Shown piece after piece: positions 43,696-52,870 of a DNA stretch of 64,000 nucleotides. A program made the translations under genes and the position numbers. Each line of letters starts with the position of its first letter. Position 1 is the stretch's first letter. Source of the stretch: an uncultured Clostridia bacterium (GTDB taxonomy: Bacteria > Bacillota > Clostridia > Oscillospirales > Ruminococcaceae); NCBI GenBank assembly GCA_945829235.1, contig CALZUA010000007.1:1-64000 (forward strand), in the 5' to 3' direction. Under the pieces are notes generated by a model, which saw only the letters and a program-made list of their open reading frames with translations, did no database searches and was not told the origin of the DNA.

Positions 43696-44664
43696 ATGGA
43701 TAATTTTTATCAGGTTGATATTTACACGTCAAGCGAGGCGATTGACGGGATAACGGGCGCGCTTCAGGATTACGGCGTGACCGGCTTTATTATCAAGGAC
43801 GGCGCGGATTTTGAGGACTTTCTTGCCGACAAAAACGCGAATTGGGATTATGTTGACGACAGCTTGATGGCGCTCAAAAACGCAGAGCCGTGTATCACGG
43901 TTTACGTTCACGAAAACGCTCAAGGGCGCGAAACTCTCGAGGCAATTCGTGCGCTTGTCGAGAGCTTTAAGGCGAAGAATTCCGACGGATTTTACGGGAA
44001 TATCCGAATGGAGCTTGCAAACGTCAGGGAAGAAGATTGGGCGAATAACTGGAAGCAGTACTACAAGCCGTTTCGTGTGGGAAAAAGCCTTGTTATAAAG
44101 CCGTCTTGGGAGAATGTTGAGCCGAAATCGGGCGACAAAATCCTTGAAATCGACCCCGCGTCAACCTTCGGCACGGGACAGCACCACACCACGAAAATGG
44201 TTATGGAAACGCTTGAAACCGTGATAAAAGGCGGGGAGCGCGTGCTTGACCTCGGTTGCGGAAGCGGAATTTTGTCGATTGCGGCACTTCTGCTCGGAGC
44301 GGAGAACGTAACCGTTTGCGATATCTTCGAGAACGCCGTGAAAACCGCGTCCGAGAATATCGAGAAGAACAATTTCACAGCCGAGAAATACCGCGCGTTT
44401 TGCGGCGATATTATCAGCAATTCTGCGCTTCGCGGGCAAATCGGCGGCGGCTTTAACGTGATTTGCGCGAATATTGTCGCCGATGTTATTATCGGAATGA
44501 GCGGGCTTTTCGCGGATTTTCTTGCCGAGGGTGGAGTATTGATAGTATCGGGAATTATCGACGAGCGGCTTGACGAGGTTCTCGAAGCGCTTTCCGAAAA
44601 CGGCTGGAAAAAGGTTTCCGAGCTTAATGAAGAAGGCTGGAACTGCGTTTTGCTTTCGCGCTGA
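43696..44664 (+). CDS. prmA: ribosomal protein L11 methyltransferase
   Basis: A 322-residue SAM-dependent enzyme that methylates ribosomal protein L11. An N-terminal substrate-binding domain is followed by DPASTFGTGQHHTTKMVMETLE, the SAM motif VLDLGCGSGILSIAA and NVICANIVADVIIGM. AGGGAG precedes the ATG. A compact unit with its own promoter; the next genes (44711, 44986, 47180) follow closely and may be in the same transcript. Confidence 0.93.
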   Translation: MDNFYQVDIYTSSEAIDGITGALQDYGVTGFIIKDGADFEDFLADKNANWDYVDDSLMALKNAEPCITVYVHENAQGRETLEAIRALVESFKAKNSDGFYGNIRMELANVREEDWANNWKQYYKPFRVGKSLVIKPSWENVEPKSGDKILEIDPASTFGTGQHHTTKMVMETLETVIKGGERVLDLGCGSGILSIAALLLGAENVTVCDIFENAVKTASENIEKNNFTAEKYRAFCGDIISNSALRGQIGGGFNVICANIVADVIIGMSGLFADFLAEGGVLIVSGIIDERLDEVLEALSENGWKKVSELNEEGWNCVLLSR

Positions 44665-44710
44665 CATTTTGCTCGCCTTCTGCATATAGTGCAGAAAAGG
44701 GGGCGAAATT

Positions 44711-44989
44711 ATGCAGTTTCTATACGTTTTCGGGCTGATGTTTCTGGCAATTTTCGGGGCTGCTATGCTTGCCGAGATTTTTTGCAAGGCAATTTTCAGA
44801 AGCTCCTTGAGGAGCGTTGACATCTACGTCAAACCCTCGGAGGACTTGGCTGAGTTTATTGAACACGCCCGTAAAAGCGAGATTATCGGCGAGATTAACA
44901 TAATTGACGGTGACAGGGACGAGCAGGCGGTTTTGCTTGCGGAGAAATATGACAATGTGCATTTGTGCGGATATGGTGAAAAAGATTGA
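44711..44989 (+). CDS. small membrane-anchored protein
   Basis: A 92-residue protein. One N-terminal hydrophobic helix (about residues 3-28) is followed by a small soluble domain (SVDIYVKPSEDLAEFIEHARKSEIIGEINIID). A GGGGGCG site lies upstream. Its TGA overlaps the TTG start of recD2, indicating coupled translation. The domain is short and unknown; a possible role with RecD2 is only positional. Confidence 0.65.
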   Translation: MQFLYVFGLMFLAIFGAAMLAEIFCKAIFRSSLRSVDIYVKPSEDLAEFIEHARKSEIIGEINIIDGDRDEQAVLLAEKYDNVHLCGYGEKD

Positions 44990-47187
44990 CTGAAACAAAT
45001 TTGAAATGCGTCACGGGCGGCGTTGAGGACGTTGTGTACTACAACGAGGACAGCGGCTATATCGTGCTGGATATGGACGTTGACGGCGTGCTGATAACCG
45101 CTGTCGGGAATATGGGTGACGTGCGCGAGGGTGAACAACTCACGCTGTACGGCGATTATGTCACAAACGCGAAATACGGCAGGCAGTTTAAGGTTGAAAT
45201 ATTCGAGCGTTCTTTGCCGTCCGATGTGAACGCGTTTCGGAAATACCTCGGCTCGGGGGTTATACGCGGCGTTGGACCATCGATGGCGAAAAAAATTGTT
45301 GAGGCTTTTGGTGAAAAAACGCAGGAAATTCTCGAAAACGACCCGCAACAGCTCTCGGTTATCAAGGGAATTACCGCGGAGCGCGCGTTTGAAATCGGAC
45401 AGGAGTTTCACAATATCACGGGGCTTCGCAAGGCAATGACGTTTTTCTCGAAATACGGGATTGCTCATTCGTACATCGCGGCGGCTTGGAAATTTTACGG
45501 CGGCGAGCTTATCCGCGCGGTTGGCAAAAACCCGTATTTGCTTTGTGAGAGCGGCATTGAGTTGCCTTTTCCCGAAGCCGATAGAATTGCACGAGATTTG
45601 AATTTTCCTGCCGACAGCGTGTACCGTCTGGCGGCGGGAGTTCTCTGGCAGCTTCGGCTTGCGGCAAACGATGGAAACACTTGCGTTCGCGAAAATGTGC
45701 TTTGCAACGAGGTTACGCAAATGCTTTTCATTGATGTTAAACAGTACACCGCGGCGCTTGATTACCTCAAAGAGCGCGGCGATGTCATTGACTTTGATAA
45801 ATTCGGCGAGCGGTTTATTTATCTTGTGGAATATTATCAGGCTGAGTGTTATATCGCGGACAAAATTGCCGAGATGATTAAACTTTCCGGCGGCGAGGAA
45901 ACCGATTTTTCCGAGGAAATCGAGGGCGTTGCGTGGACAACCGGCATCGAGTACGAGGAGCTTCAGAAAAAGGCGATAAACGGCTGTTTGAACAACCGCG
46001 TCTTTATCCTCACGGGCGGCCCCGGCACCGGAAAAACCACAACGCTGAACGCGGTCATTGAGCTTTGTCGCCAGCGTAAGCAGAAAATCAAGCTTGCCGC
46101 TCCCACGGGGCGTGCGGCAAAGCGGGTTGCCGAGCTTACGGGCGCGCCCGCGCAGACTATACATAGATTGCTTGAGGTGGACTTTGCCGCGGGCGGAAAC
46201 AGCTTCAAGCGCAACGAGGAAAACCCGCTTTCGTGCGATGTGCTGATAATTGACGAGATGTCGATGGTGGACGCACAGCTTTTCGCTTCGCTTCTGAAAG
46301 CGGTGAAAACAAGCACGCGGCTGATTATGGTCGGCGACAGCAACCAGCTCCCTTCTGTCGGTGCGGGAAATATTCTGCGCGATTTGATTGACAGCAAAAG
46401 AGTGCCGACAGTCGAGCTTGTCGAGATTTTCCGTCAAGCCGCTCAGAGCCTTATTGTCACAAACGCGCACAAGATTATCAAGGGCGTGTACCCCGAGCTC
46501 AACGACAGGAAAAACGACTTTTTCTTTATGTACTCGGACAGCGAGGAAGCGACGCTTCGGCTGGTCGTTGACCTTTGTGCAAGGCGGCTCCCGAAAAGCT
46601 ACGGCTATGACGCGCTTGACGATATACAGGTGCTGTGTTTGTCGAGAATAGGCACGCTCGGCACGGGAAACCTCAACAAGGAGCTTCAGCTTGCGCTGAA
46701 CCCGCCGTCAAAGGACAAGCGCGAGTTGAATTATATGAACACGCTTTTCCGTGACGGCGACAAGGTTATGCAGACGAAAAATGATTATGACGTGGAATGG
46801 CGGCGCGGCGCGGAAAAATCGCACGGCGTGTTCAACGGCGATATCGGGAAAATTTCCGACGCGGACAGGGTAAATTCGCGCTGTACAATCGACTTTGACG
46901 GGAGAAAAGCGTTTTACGACAGCGAGATGCTGAAAAAAATCGAGCACGCTTACGCCGTGACCGTTCACAAAAGTCAGGGAAGCGAGTATCCCGCGGTGAT
47001 AATCCCGCTCCCGAACCGAATGGACAGGCTCTCTTACAGGAATTTGCTGTACACGGCGGTAACTCGCGCGAAGAAAACGCTTATCATAATCGGCACGGAA
47101 AACAAAATCCGCGAGATGGTTGACAACAATCGGAAAACCGTGCGGTGTTCGTGTTTAAAAGAAATGTTAGAGGACTATTTTGATTAA
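44986..47187 (+). CDS. recD2: RecD2-type ATP-dependent DNA helicase
   Basis: A 733-residue SF1B helicase acting 5'-3' in DNA repair, with no RecBC partner here. The N-terminal OB-like part (CVTGGVEDVVYYNEDSGYIVL) and helix-hairpin-helix region (VIRGVGPSMAKKIVEAFG) are followed by Walker A LTGGPGTGKTTTLNAVI (near 343), DVLIIDEMSMVDA, GDSNQLPSVGAGNILRDL, HKSQGSEYPAV and YTAVTRAKKTL. This matches Firmicute RecD2. The TTG start overlaps the stop of the preceding small gene. It is followed by comF with an 8-base overlap. Confidence 0.93.
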   Translation: MTETNLKCVTGGVEDVVYYNEDSGYIVLDMDVDGVLITAVGNMGDVREGEQLTLYGDYVTNAKYGRQFKVEIFERSLPSDVNAFRKYLGSGVIRGVGPSMAKKIVEAFGEKTQEILENDPQQLSVIKGITAERAFEIGQEFHNITGLRKAMTFFSKYGIAHSYIAAAWKFYGGELIRAVGKNPYLLCESGIELPFPEADRIARDLNFPADSVYRLAAGVLWQLRLAANDGNTCVRENVLCNEVTQMLFIDVKQYTAALDYLKERGDVIDFDKFGERFIYLVEYYQAECYIADKIAEMIKLSGGEETDFSEEIEGVAWTTGIEYEELQKKAINGCLNNRVFILTGGPGTGKTTTLNAVIELCRQRKQKIKLAAPTGRAAKRVAELTGAPAQTIHRLLEVDFAAGGNSFKRNEENPLSCDVLIIDEMSMVDAQLFASLLKAVKTSTRLIMVGDSNQLPSVGAGNILRDLIDSKRVPTVELVEIFRQAAQSLIVTNAHKIIKGVYPELNDRKNDFFFMYSDSEEATLRLVVDLCARRLPKSYGYDALDDIQVLCLSRIGTLGTGNLNKELQLALNPPSKDKRELNYMNTLFRDGDKVMQTKNDYDVEWRRGAEKSHGVFNGDIGKISDADRVNSRCTIDFDGRKAFYDSEMLKKIEHAYAVTVHKSQGSEYPAVIIPLPNRMDRLSYRNLLYTAVTRAKKTLIIIGTENKIREMVDNNRKTVRCSCLKEMLEDYFD

Positions 47188-47881
47188 ATCTGTCAAGCTT
47201 TACGAGTATTTTCGCCGAGCGGTTTCGGTTGTTGCGCCGAACCGTTGCCCGTTTTGCGGGGACGTTATCGCGGCGGAAAAATACTACTGCCTGCGCTGTT
47301 TCGAGCACCTGCCGTTTGTGGAAAAGGAGCTTGTGCCGCCGGAAAATATTTCGCGGCTGATTGCTTGCTGTTATTACCGTCACCGCGCGCGAAAAGCCGT
47401 TTTACAGCTCAAATACGGTTGCCTTGTTTACCCAGCGGACGCTTTTGCGCTGATGATATCGGAGAAGCTGTCGGGAGTTTCTGCGGATTTTATTGTGCCG
47501 ATTCCGAGTAGTCGCGCGAGCATCAAAAAGCGCGGTTTTGCCACGGCAGAGCTTATCGGGAAAACGGTTTCGCTGAGGACGGGCGTGCCGATGGTGAAAG
47601 CTCTCGGCGCAAACCGCGATAAAAAGGAACAAAAAGGGCTTTCCGCGAAAAACCGCCTGATAAATGCACAAAGCGCGTTCTTCATCAAAAAAGACGTTGA
47701 CCTTCACGGGAAAACGGTTGTTCTTCTCGACGACGTTTGCACAACGGGCGCAACCTTGTCGGTTGCCGCAAAGCTGCTGATTGACGCGGGTGCTGAGGAG
47801 GTTATCGCGGCGGTTTTCGCGAAAACAATGAACTGCGGAAATATCGAACTCACGCGAAAAAAGTACAGGCTGCGCGGTTGA
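47180..47881 (+). CDS. comF: ComF-family phosphoribosyltransferase-like protein
   Basis: A 233-residue protein. An N-terminal Cys4 zinc-like unit (CPFCGDVI...CLRCF) is followed by a phosphoribosyltransferase fold with VPIPSSRASIKKRGF and the PRPP loop TVVLLDDVCTTGATL. ComF proteins are needed for DNA uptake in competent Bacillus and occur widely without competence. The TTG start overlaps the recD2 stop and has AGAGGA upstream. Function as a DNA-uptake factor is by homology only. Confidence 0.85.
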   Translation: MIKSVKLYEYFRRAVSVVAPNRCPFCGDVIAAEKYYCLRCFEHLPFVEKELVPPENISRLIACCYYRHRARKAVLQLKYGCLVYPADAFALMISEKLSGVSADFIVPIPSSRASIKKRGFATAELIGKTVSLRTGVPMVKALGANRDKKEQKGLSAKNRLINAQSAFFIKKDVDLHGKTVVLLDDVCTTGATLSVAAKLLIDAGAEEVIAAVFAKTMNCGNIELTRKKYRLRG

Positions 47882-47906
47882 TTTTTTTCAACAATTGTGT
47901 TATAAT
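47878..47906 (+). promoter_or_regulatory. sigma-A promoter of miaB-ylbF
   Basis: TTGATT (47878-47883), 17-bp spacer, TATAAT (47901-47906). The -35 overlaps the comF stop codon. Confidence 0.75.
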
Positions 47907-47935
47907 AAAATGATGAATAAATAACGAGGATTTGT

Positions 47936-49336
47936 ATGACGATAAAAATTTCTCAGGAAGAAACGCAGCGGCAGCGTGAATTTGCACAAAAAGTCCGCGA
48001 GCTTAACCAAAATCTCGAAACCCCGCCGACAGCGCACGTTCGCACTTTCGGCTGTCAGCAAAATATGAGCGACGGCGAAAAGCTCAAGGGAATGCTTGCC
48101 GAGATGGGTTACGGGATTGTTGGTGAGCCGGACGGCGCGGACGTGATTATCTTCAACACCTGCGCGGTTCGCGAAAACGCCGAGGACAGAGTTTTCGGCA
48201 ATCTCGGCGCTCTCAAACACGAAAAACGCCGCAACCCAAACGCAATTATCGCGGTTTGCGGGTGTATGGTTGAGCAGGAGCACATCACCGAGCGCATCAA
48301 AAAGAGTTTCCCGCACGTCAGTCTTGTTTTCGGCACGAACGCGCTTTACACGCTCCCCGAGCTGATTTACGGTCAACTTACCGAGCACGCGCGTGTGTTC
48401 TCCGTACCGAAAAACGATGGGGTTATCGCCGAGGGTATCCCGCTTCGGCGCGAGAGCAAAATTCTGGCTTCAATTCCGATTATGTACGGCTGCAACAACT
48501 TTTGCAGTTACTGCATTGTCCCGTATGTGAGAGGAAGAGAGCGTTCGCGCGAGATGAACGATATCGTGAACGAGGCGAAAACGGCTATCGAAAGCGGCGC
48601 GAAAGAGCTTTTGTTGCTCGGGCAGAACGTAAACTCTTACGGCAAGGAGCACGGCACGAGTTTTGCCGAGCTTTTGAGGAAAATCAACGCGCTTGACGGC
48701 GAGTTTCGGATTTGTTATATGTCGAGCCACCCGAAGGACGCAACGTGCGAGCTTATTGACGCAATCGCCGAGTGTGAAAAGGTTACACGGCATTTTCATC
48801 TGCCCGTGCAAAGCGGCTCGTCGAGAGTTTTGGAGCTGATGAATCGAAAATACACGCGCGAGGATTATATAAAAATCGTGGATTATATCCGCGAGAAAAT
48901 ACCCGATGCGGCGCTCACTTCGGACATTATCGTCGGCTTTCCGGGTGAAACTCGCGAGGACTTTGAGGAAACGCTTTCGCTTATCGAGCAAGTCAGGTTC
49001 GACAGCCTGTACACCTTTATTTACAGCCCGCGAAAAGGCACAAAAGCCGCCGAGATGGACGACCCGATTTCCGAGGAGGAGAAGGGAAAGTGGTTTAGGG
49101 AACTGCTTGACGTGCAGGGTGAAATCGGTATGAATTTGTACGAAAAGTACGTCGGGCAAACCTTTCGCGTCCTTTGCACGGGAACGGGAAGAACCGGCAG
49201 CGGAACGCTTACGGGCAAAACTCCGCAAGATGTTATTGTTGATTTTGACGGTGACGAGGCGCTTATCGGCAGTTTCGTCAACGTTAAGATAGAAAAGGCG
49301 CTTAACTGGGCGCTTTTGGGAAAAATTACTGATTAA
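47936..49336 (+). CDS. miaB: tRNA-2-methylthio-N6-dimethylallyladenosine synthase
   Basis: A 466-residue radical-SAM enzyme that thiomethylates i6A37 of tRNA. N-terminal Fe-S domain Cys occur in RTFGCQQNMSD, NTCAVRENAEDRVFG and AVCGCMVEQ. The radical SAM triad is in MYGCNNFCSYCIVPYVRGRE (near 184-191). A C-terminal TRAM domain ends the protein. miaA, which makes its substrate i6A, is 5.5 kb downstream. RBS is short (AACGAGG). It is followed by ylbF with a 12-base gap. Confidence 0.95.
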   Translation: MTIKISQEETQRQREFAQKVRELNQNLETPPTAHVRTFGCQQNMSDGEKLKGMLAEMGYGIVGEPDGADVIIFNTCAVRENAEDRVFGNLGALKHEKRRNPNAIIAVCGCMVEQEHITERIKKSFPHVSLVFGTNALYTLPELIYGQLTEHARVFSVPKNDGVIAEGIPLRRESKILASIPIMYGCNNFCSYCIVPYVRGRERSREMNDIVNEAKTAIESGAKELLLLGQNVNSYGKEHGTSFAELLRKINALDGEFRICYMSSHPKDATCELIDAIAECEKVTRHFHLPVQSGSSRVLELMNRKYTREDYIKIVDYIREKIPDAALTSDIIVGFPGETREDFEETLSLIEQVRFDSLYTFIYSPRKGTKAAEMDDPISEEEKGKWFRELLDVQGEIGMNLYEKYVGQTFRVLCTGTGRTGSGTLTGKTPQDVIVDFDGDEALIGSFVNVKIEKALNWALLGKITD

Positions 49337-49348
49337 AGGAGAAAAATT

Positions 49349-49768
49349 ATGACGGTTATTGATGCGGCAAGACAGCTCGGAGCGGTTGTTCAGACCGACC
49401 CGCGTTATATCGAGTACGTTAAGGCAAAGACGATGAATGACGCTGACGAGGAGCTTCAGAAGCTTATCGGCGATTTCAACCTTATTCGCCAAAATCTCAC
49501 GATGGAAACCAACAAGGAGCCGGAAGAAGCTAACGGCGAGAAAATCAAGGAGCTGAACCTGAAAATGCAGGAGGCTTACGAGAAGATTATGGCGAACGAG
49601 AATATGGCTATGTTCACCGTGGCAAAGCAGGGAATGGATAAGCTAATGAGCGAAATCAACACGATTTTGACCTATTCCGTTGAGGGAATGGACCCCGCGA
49701 CCTGCCCGAGCGAGCCGCCCGCCGCTGAGTGTACGGGAAGTTGCTCAACCTGCGGAGGTTGCGGTTAA
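49349..49768 (+). CDS. YlbF-family protein with C-terminal Cys cluster
   Basis: A 139-residue helical protein of the YlbF/YmcA family: DAARQLGAVVQTDPRYIEYV, the middle helix LQKLIGDFNLIRQNL, and FTVAKQGMDKLMSEINTIL. In Bacillus, YlbF and YmcA form an Fe-S complex affecting RNase Y processing, sporulation and competence. The C-terminus CPSEPPAAECTGSCSTCGGCG has several Cys that could bind a metal or cluster (inference). AAAGGAGAAAA precedes the ATG. Confidence 0.85.
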   Translation: MTVIDAARQLGAVVQTDPRYIEYVKAKTMNDADEELQKLIGDFNLIRQNLTMETNKEPEEANGEKIKELNLKMQEAYEKIMANENMAMFTVAKQGMDKLMSEINTILTYSVEGMDPATCPSEPPAAECTGSCSTCGGCG

Positions 49769-49789
49769 GTAATTTTGTGAATTTGACTG

Positions 49790-49817
49790 CCGAACGTCTG
49801 TTTTTGCGGACGTTCGG
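49790..49817 (+). other. stable hairpin between ylbF and mutS
   Basis: An 11-bp stem (49790-49800 with 49807-49817) with a T5G loop. There is no T tract after it, so it is better called a hairpin than a terminator; it could still slow RNA polymerase or protect mRNA ends. Confidence 0.6.
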
Positions 49818-49855
49818 TAAAATTATCAAGGCAGTAAATTGAGGTGATGAGAGGA

Positions 49856-52453
49856 ATGGCAGAGGAAAAGACCGTGGAAAAAGAGTCGCCGATGCTCAAG
49901 CAGTACAAGGAAATCAAGGAAAAATATCCCGATTACATACTGTTTTTCCGTCTAGGTGATTTTTACGAAATGTTCTTTGAGGACGCTTTGACGGTTTCGC
50001 GGGAACTGGAGCTGGTGCTGACATCAAGAGCGGGTTCGCCGATGTGCGGAGTGCCGTTTCACAGCGCGGAAATCTACATAAAACGGCTTATCGACGCGTC
50101 CTTTAAGGTGGCAATCTGCGAGCAGCTTTCCGACCCGCACGCCTCAAAGGGCTTGGTTCAGCGCGGGGTAATCCGCCTTGTCACAGCGGGAACGGTTATC
50201 GAAGCGTCAATGCTCTCCGAGGACAGAAACAACTACATCACCAGCATTTACGCTTGTGAGGACGGAATAGGTCTTGTTTTTGCGGACATTTCCACGGGTG
50301 AAATTCACGTTTTCGAGAAAAATGGCAAGCACCGCGAAAACGAGGTTATCTCGGAGCTTTCGCGTTTTCACCCGGTTGAGTTGCTGATAAACCGCGATTT
50401 TGTGGATTTGAAAGAGGTTTCGCGGTTTGTTTCGGAGGGTTTGAAGAAATGCGTCTGCGAAATGCGCGACGACGGTGAGTTTGACAACTCCGATTTGTCC
50501 GTGATAACCGAGCAGTTCGAGAACAGCGCAGACGTAAATTCTCTCGGTATCGCCGCGCTTCCTCTTGCTCAAAAGGCGCTCTGCGCGCTTTTCAGATATG
50601 TCGGAAATTCTTATAAGGCAACCGTAAAGCGCTTCACGGGAATTTCCGCGCACACAACAGAGGAGTTTATGGAGCTTGGCTTAACCACGCGCCGCAACCT
50701 TGAGCTTTGTGAAACGCTCCGTTCGGGCGAAAAACGCGGTTCGCTTTTCAGCGTTCTCGACAAAACGTCCACGGCAATGGGCAGAAGAAAGCTCCGCTCG
50801 TGGATTGAGCGCCCGCTTATCTCTCACGCGAAAATTATCGACAGGCTGAACGCTGTCGAGGAGCTGATGAAAAATTCGGCGGTGTTAAGCGATTTGCGGG
50901 AGCTTTTGCGGAATGTTTACGACCTTGAGCGGCTCTTGTCGAGAATTGCCTACAAAACCGCTTCACCAAAGGACGTTCAGGCGATGGGAAAAACACTCGG
51001 CGTACTCCCTGCGATTAAACAGGAGTTGAGCGGCTTGAACTCACGGCTGTTGCGCGAGCTGAACGACAGCATAAGCGACCTCACGCAGACTGCTTCGCTT
51101 ATCGAAAACGCGCTGAATGACGAGCTTCCTGCGAATATTCGCGACGGCGGCGTTATTCGGGACGGCTTCAACGAGGATATCGACCGCCTTCGCGATATCT
51201 CATCGGGCGGTGAAAAGATACTGCACGAGATTGAGGAACGCGAGCGCGAGGCTACGGGTATCCGCACGCTGAAAGTCGGAAACAACCGTGTTTTCGGCTA
51301 TTACATCGAGGTTTCCAACAGCTTCAAGGACAAGGTTCCCGAGAATTATATCCGCAAGCAAACCCTCACAAACGGCGAGCGTTACATCACCGAGGAGCTG
51401 AAAAAAATTGAGGGCGAGATTTTCACGGCAAACGAGCGTCTGCTTGCTCTCGAGCAGAGCATTTTCTCGGAAATCCGCGATTTTATCGGCACAAAGCTGA
51501 ACGAAATTCAGAAAACCTCGGTTGCGCTGTCGGAGGTGGACGCGCTGTGCAGTTTCGCGCAGGTGAGCCTTGAAAACAACTACACAAAGCCCGAAATCAC
51601 GATGGACAGCGTTATCGACATAAAAGACGGTCGGCACCCTGTTGTCGAGAATTTGCTTTTGGACTGTCAGTTCACGCCGAATGACGTTTATCTTGATTCA
51701 ACCGACAACAAGCTGTTGATTATAACAGGTCCGAATATGTCGGGAAAATCCACGTTTATGCGGCAGACCGCGATTATCGTGCTGATGGCGCAGATAGGCT
51801 GTTTTGTGCCCGCGAGGTACGCGAAAATCGGCGTTGTTGACAAGATTTTCACGCGCGTGGGAGCGTCCGATGATTTGACCGCAGGGCAGTCAACGTTTAT
51901 GGTGGAGATGAATGAGGTTGCGGAAATCCTCAAAAATGCCACGAAAAACAGCCTTGTTATCCTCGATGAAATCGGGCGCGGCACGTCAACCTTTGACGGA
52001 ATTTCCATAGCGAAATCGGTTGCCGAGTACATCTGTAACAAAATCGGCGCGAAAACGCTGTTTGCCACGCATTATCACGAGCTTATCTCAATGGAAAAGG
52101 AGCAGCGCGGTGTAAGGAATTTCAGCGTTGCCGTCACAAAGCGCGGCGATGATATCAAGTTTTTGCACAAAATTGTTGAGGGCGGCACGGACGACAGCTA
52201 CGGTATCGAGGTAGCAAAGCTCGCGGGTTTGCCGAACAAGGTTGTTCAGCGGGCAAAGGAAGAGCTGAAGGAGCTTGAAATCAGCGGCAAGGTGAGAATG
52301 GCGGAAGCTATCGAAAAGAGCCGCGATAATCAGTTCAGCCTTACAGCTGTCGAGGAGCAGAACGCGATAGCAAGGCTGAGAGCCGCGGATTTGAACTCAA
52401 TGACGCCGCTTGACGCGATGATGCTGATAAAGGATATCAAGGAAACTTTGTAA
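49856..52453 (+). CDS. mutS: DNA mismatch repair protein MutS
   Basis: A 865-residue mismatch-recognition ATPase. The N-terminal mismatch motif is FRLGDFYEMFFEDA with the Phe-x-Glu signature. The connector and lever follow, then the ATPase: Walker A ITGPNMSGKSTFMRQTA (near 622-638), VILDEIGRGTSTFDG-type SLVILDEIGRGTSTFDG, and FATHYHEL. The ATG at 49856 is chosen, with GAGGTGA 8 bases upstream; GTG at 49844 and ATG at 49847 have no usable ribosome site. Length and domains are normal. Confidence 0.97.
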   Translation: MAEEKTVEKESPMLKQYKEIKEKYPDYILFFRLGDFYEMFFEDALTVSRELELVLTSRAGSPMCGVPFHSAEIYIKRLIDASFKVAICEQLSDPHASKGLVQRGVIRLVTAGTVIEASMLSEDRNNYITSIYACEDGIGLVFADISTGEIHVFEKNGKHRENEVISELSRFHPVELLINRDFVDLKEVSRFVSEGLKKCVCEMRDDGEFDNSDLSVITEQFENSADVNSLGIAALPLAQKALCALFRYVGNSYKATVKRFTGISAHTTEEFMELGLTTRRNLELCETLRSGEKRGSLFSVLDKTSTAMGRRKLRSWIERPLISHAKIIDRLNAVEELMKNSAVLSDLRELLRNVYDLERLLSRIAYKTASPKDVQAMGKTLGVLPAIKQELSGLNSRLLRELNDSISDLTQTASLIENALNDELPANIRDGGVIRDGFNEDIDRLRDISSGGEKILHEIEEREREATGIRTLKVGNNRVFGYYIEVSNSFKDKVPENYIRKQTLTNGERYITEELKKIEGEIFTANERLLALEQSIFSEIRDFIGTKLNEIQKTSVALSEVDALCSFAQVSLENNYTKPEITMDSVIDIKDGRHPVVENLLLDCQFTPNDVYLDSTDNKLLIITGPNMSGKSTFMRQTAIIVLMAQIGCFVPARYAKIGVVDKIFTRVGASDDLTAGQSTFMVEMNEVAEILKNATKNSLVILDEIGRGTSTFDGISIAKSVAEYICNKIGAKTLFATHYHELISMEKEQRGVRNFSVAVTKRGDDIKFLHKIVEGGTDDSYGIEVAKLAGLPNKVVQRAKEELKELEISGKVRMAEAIEKSRDNQFSLTAVEEQNAIARLRAADLNSMTPLDAMMLIKDIKETL

Positions 52454-52462
52454 GGAGCGCGT

Positions 52463-52858
52463 ATGAATGGGAAAAGCAAATCCTTTCGGATAATTACCGC
52501 ATTTGTAGCGGTTGTTATATTTGTGTGCGCTTTCGGCGGAGGATTTGTTATAGGAAGAACCACCGCAAAGCCGCAAGATGAGCCGAACTGCGAGGTTGTT
52601 TACGCCGAGATAATTACCGTAAACGGCGCAAATTTTCACGTCAAAGGGCTTGATGTCAACGATATCAACGGGCGCGGCGAGTTTACTTTTTCAGCAAAGG
52701 AAAACACCCGACTTGTGTGGCGGGGAACGGAAGTTCCTTTGTCGGACTTTCAAGCGGGGGACAGGATTGCCTTTTACTGGCGCGGAATGATTTTGGAGAG
52801 CTATCCCGCGCAGGTGCAGAATGTCGTGATGATAAAACTGCTGAACGATGAGCGTTAG
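52463..52858 (+). CDS. small exported or anchored protein of unknown function
   Basis: A 131-residue protein. A basic N-terminus and hydrophobic helix (about residues 9-31, ending in GGGFVIGR) form a signal or anchor. The rest is a small beta-rich domain (VVYAEIITVNGANFHVKGL, FTFSAKENTRLVWRGTEVPLSDF, GDRIAFYWRG), resembling the OB-like fold of YobA/DUF3221-type proteins. It lies 9 bases after mutS and 12 before mutL, so it is co-transcribed with repair genes though it faces outside. Confidence 0.7.
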   Translation: MNGKSKSFRIITAFVAVVIFVCAFGGGFVIGRTTAKPQDEPNCEVVYAEIITVNGANFHVKGLDVNDINGRGEFTFSAKENTRLVWRGTEVPLSDFQAGDRIAFYWRGMILESYPAQVQNVVMIKLLNDER

Positions 52859-52870
52859 AACGGAGAAAAA

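Noticed and set aside
44824-46470. 548-codon open frame on the minus strand opposite recD2
   Set aside because: Antisense shadow of a clear RecD2 with no ribosome site or family signature.
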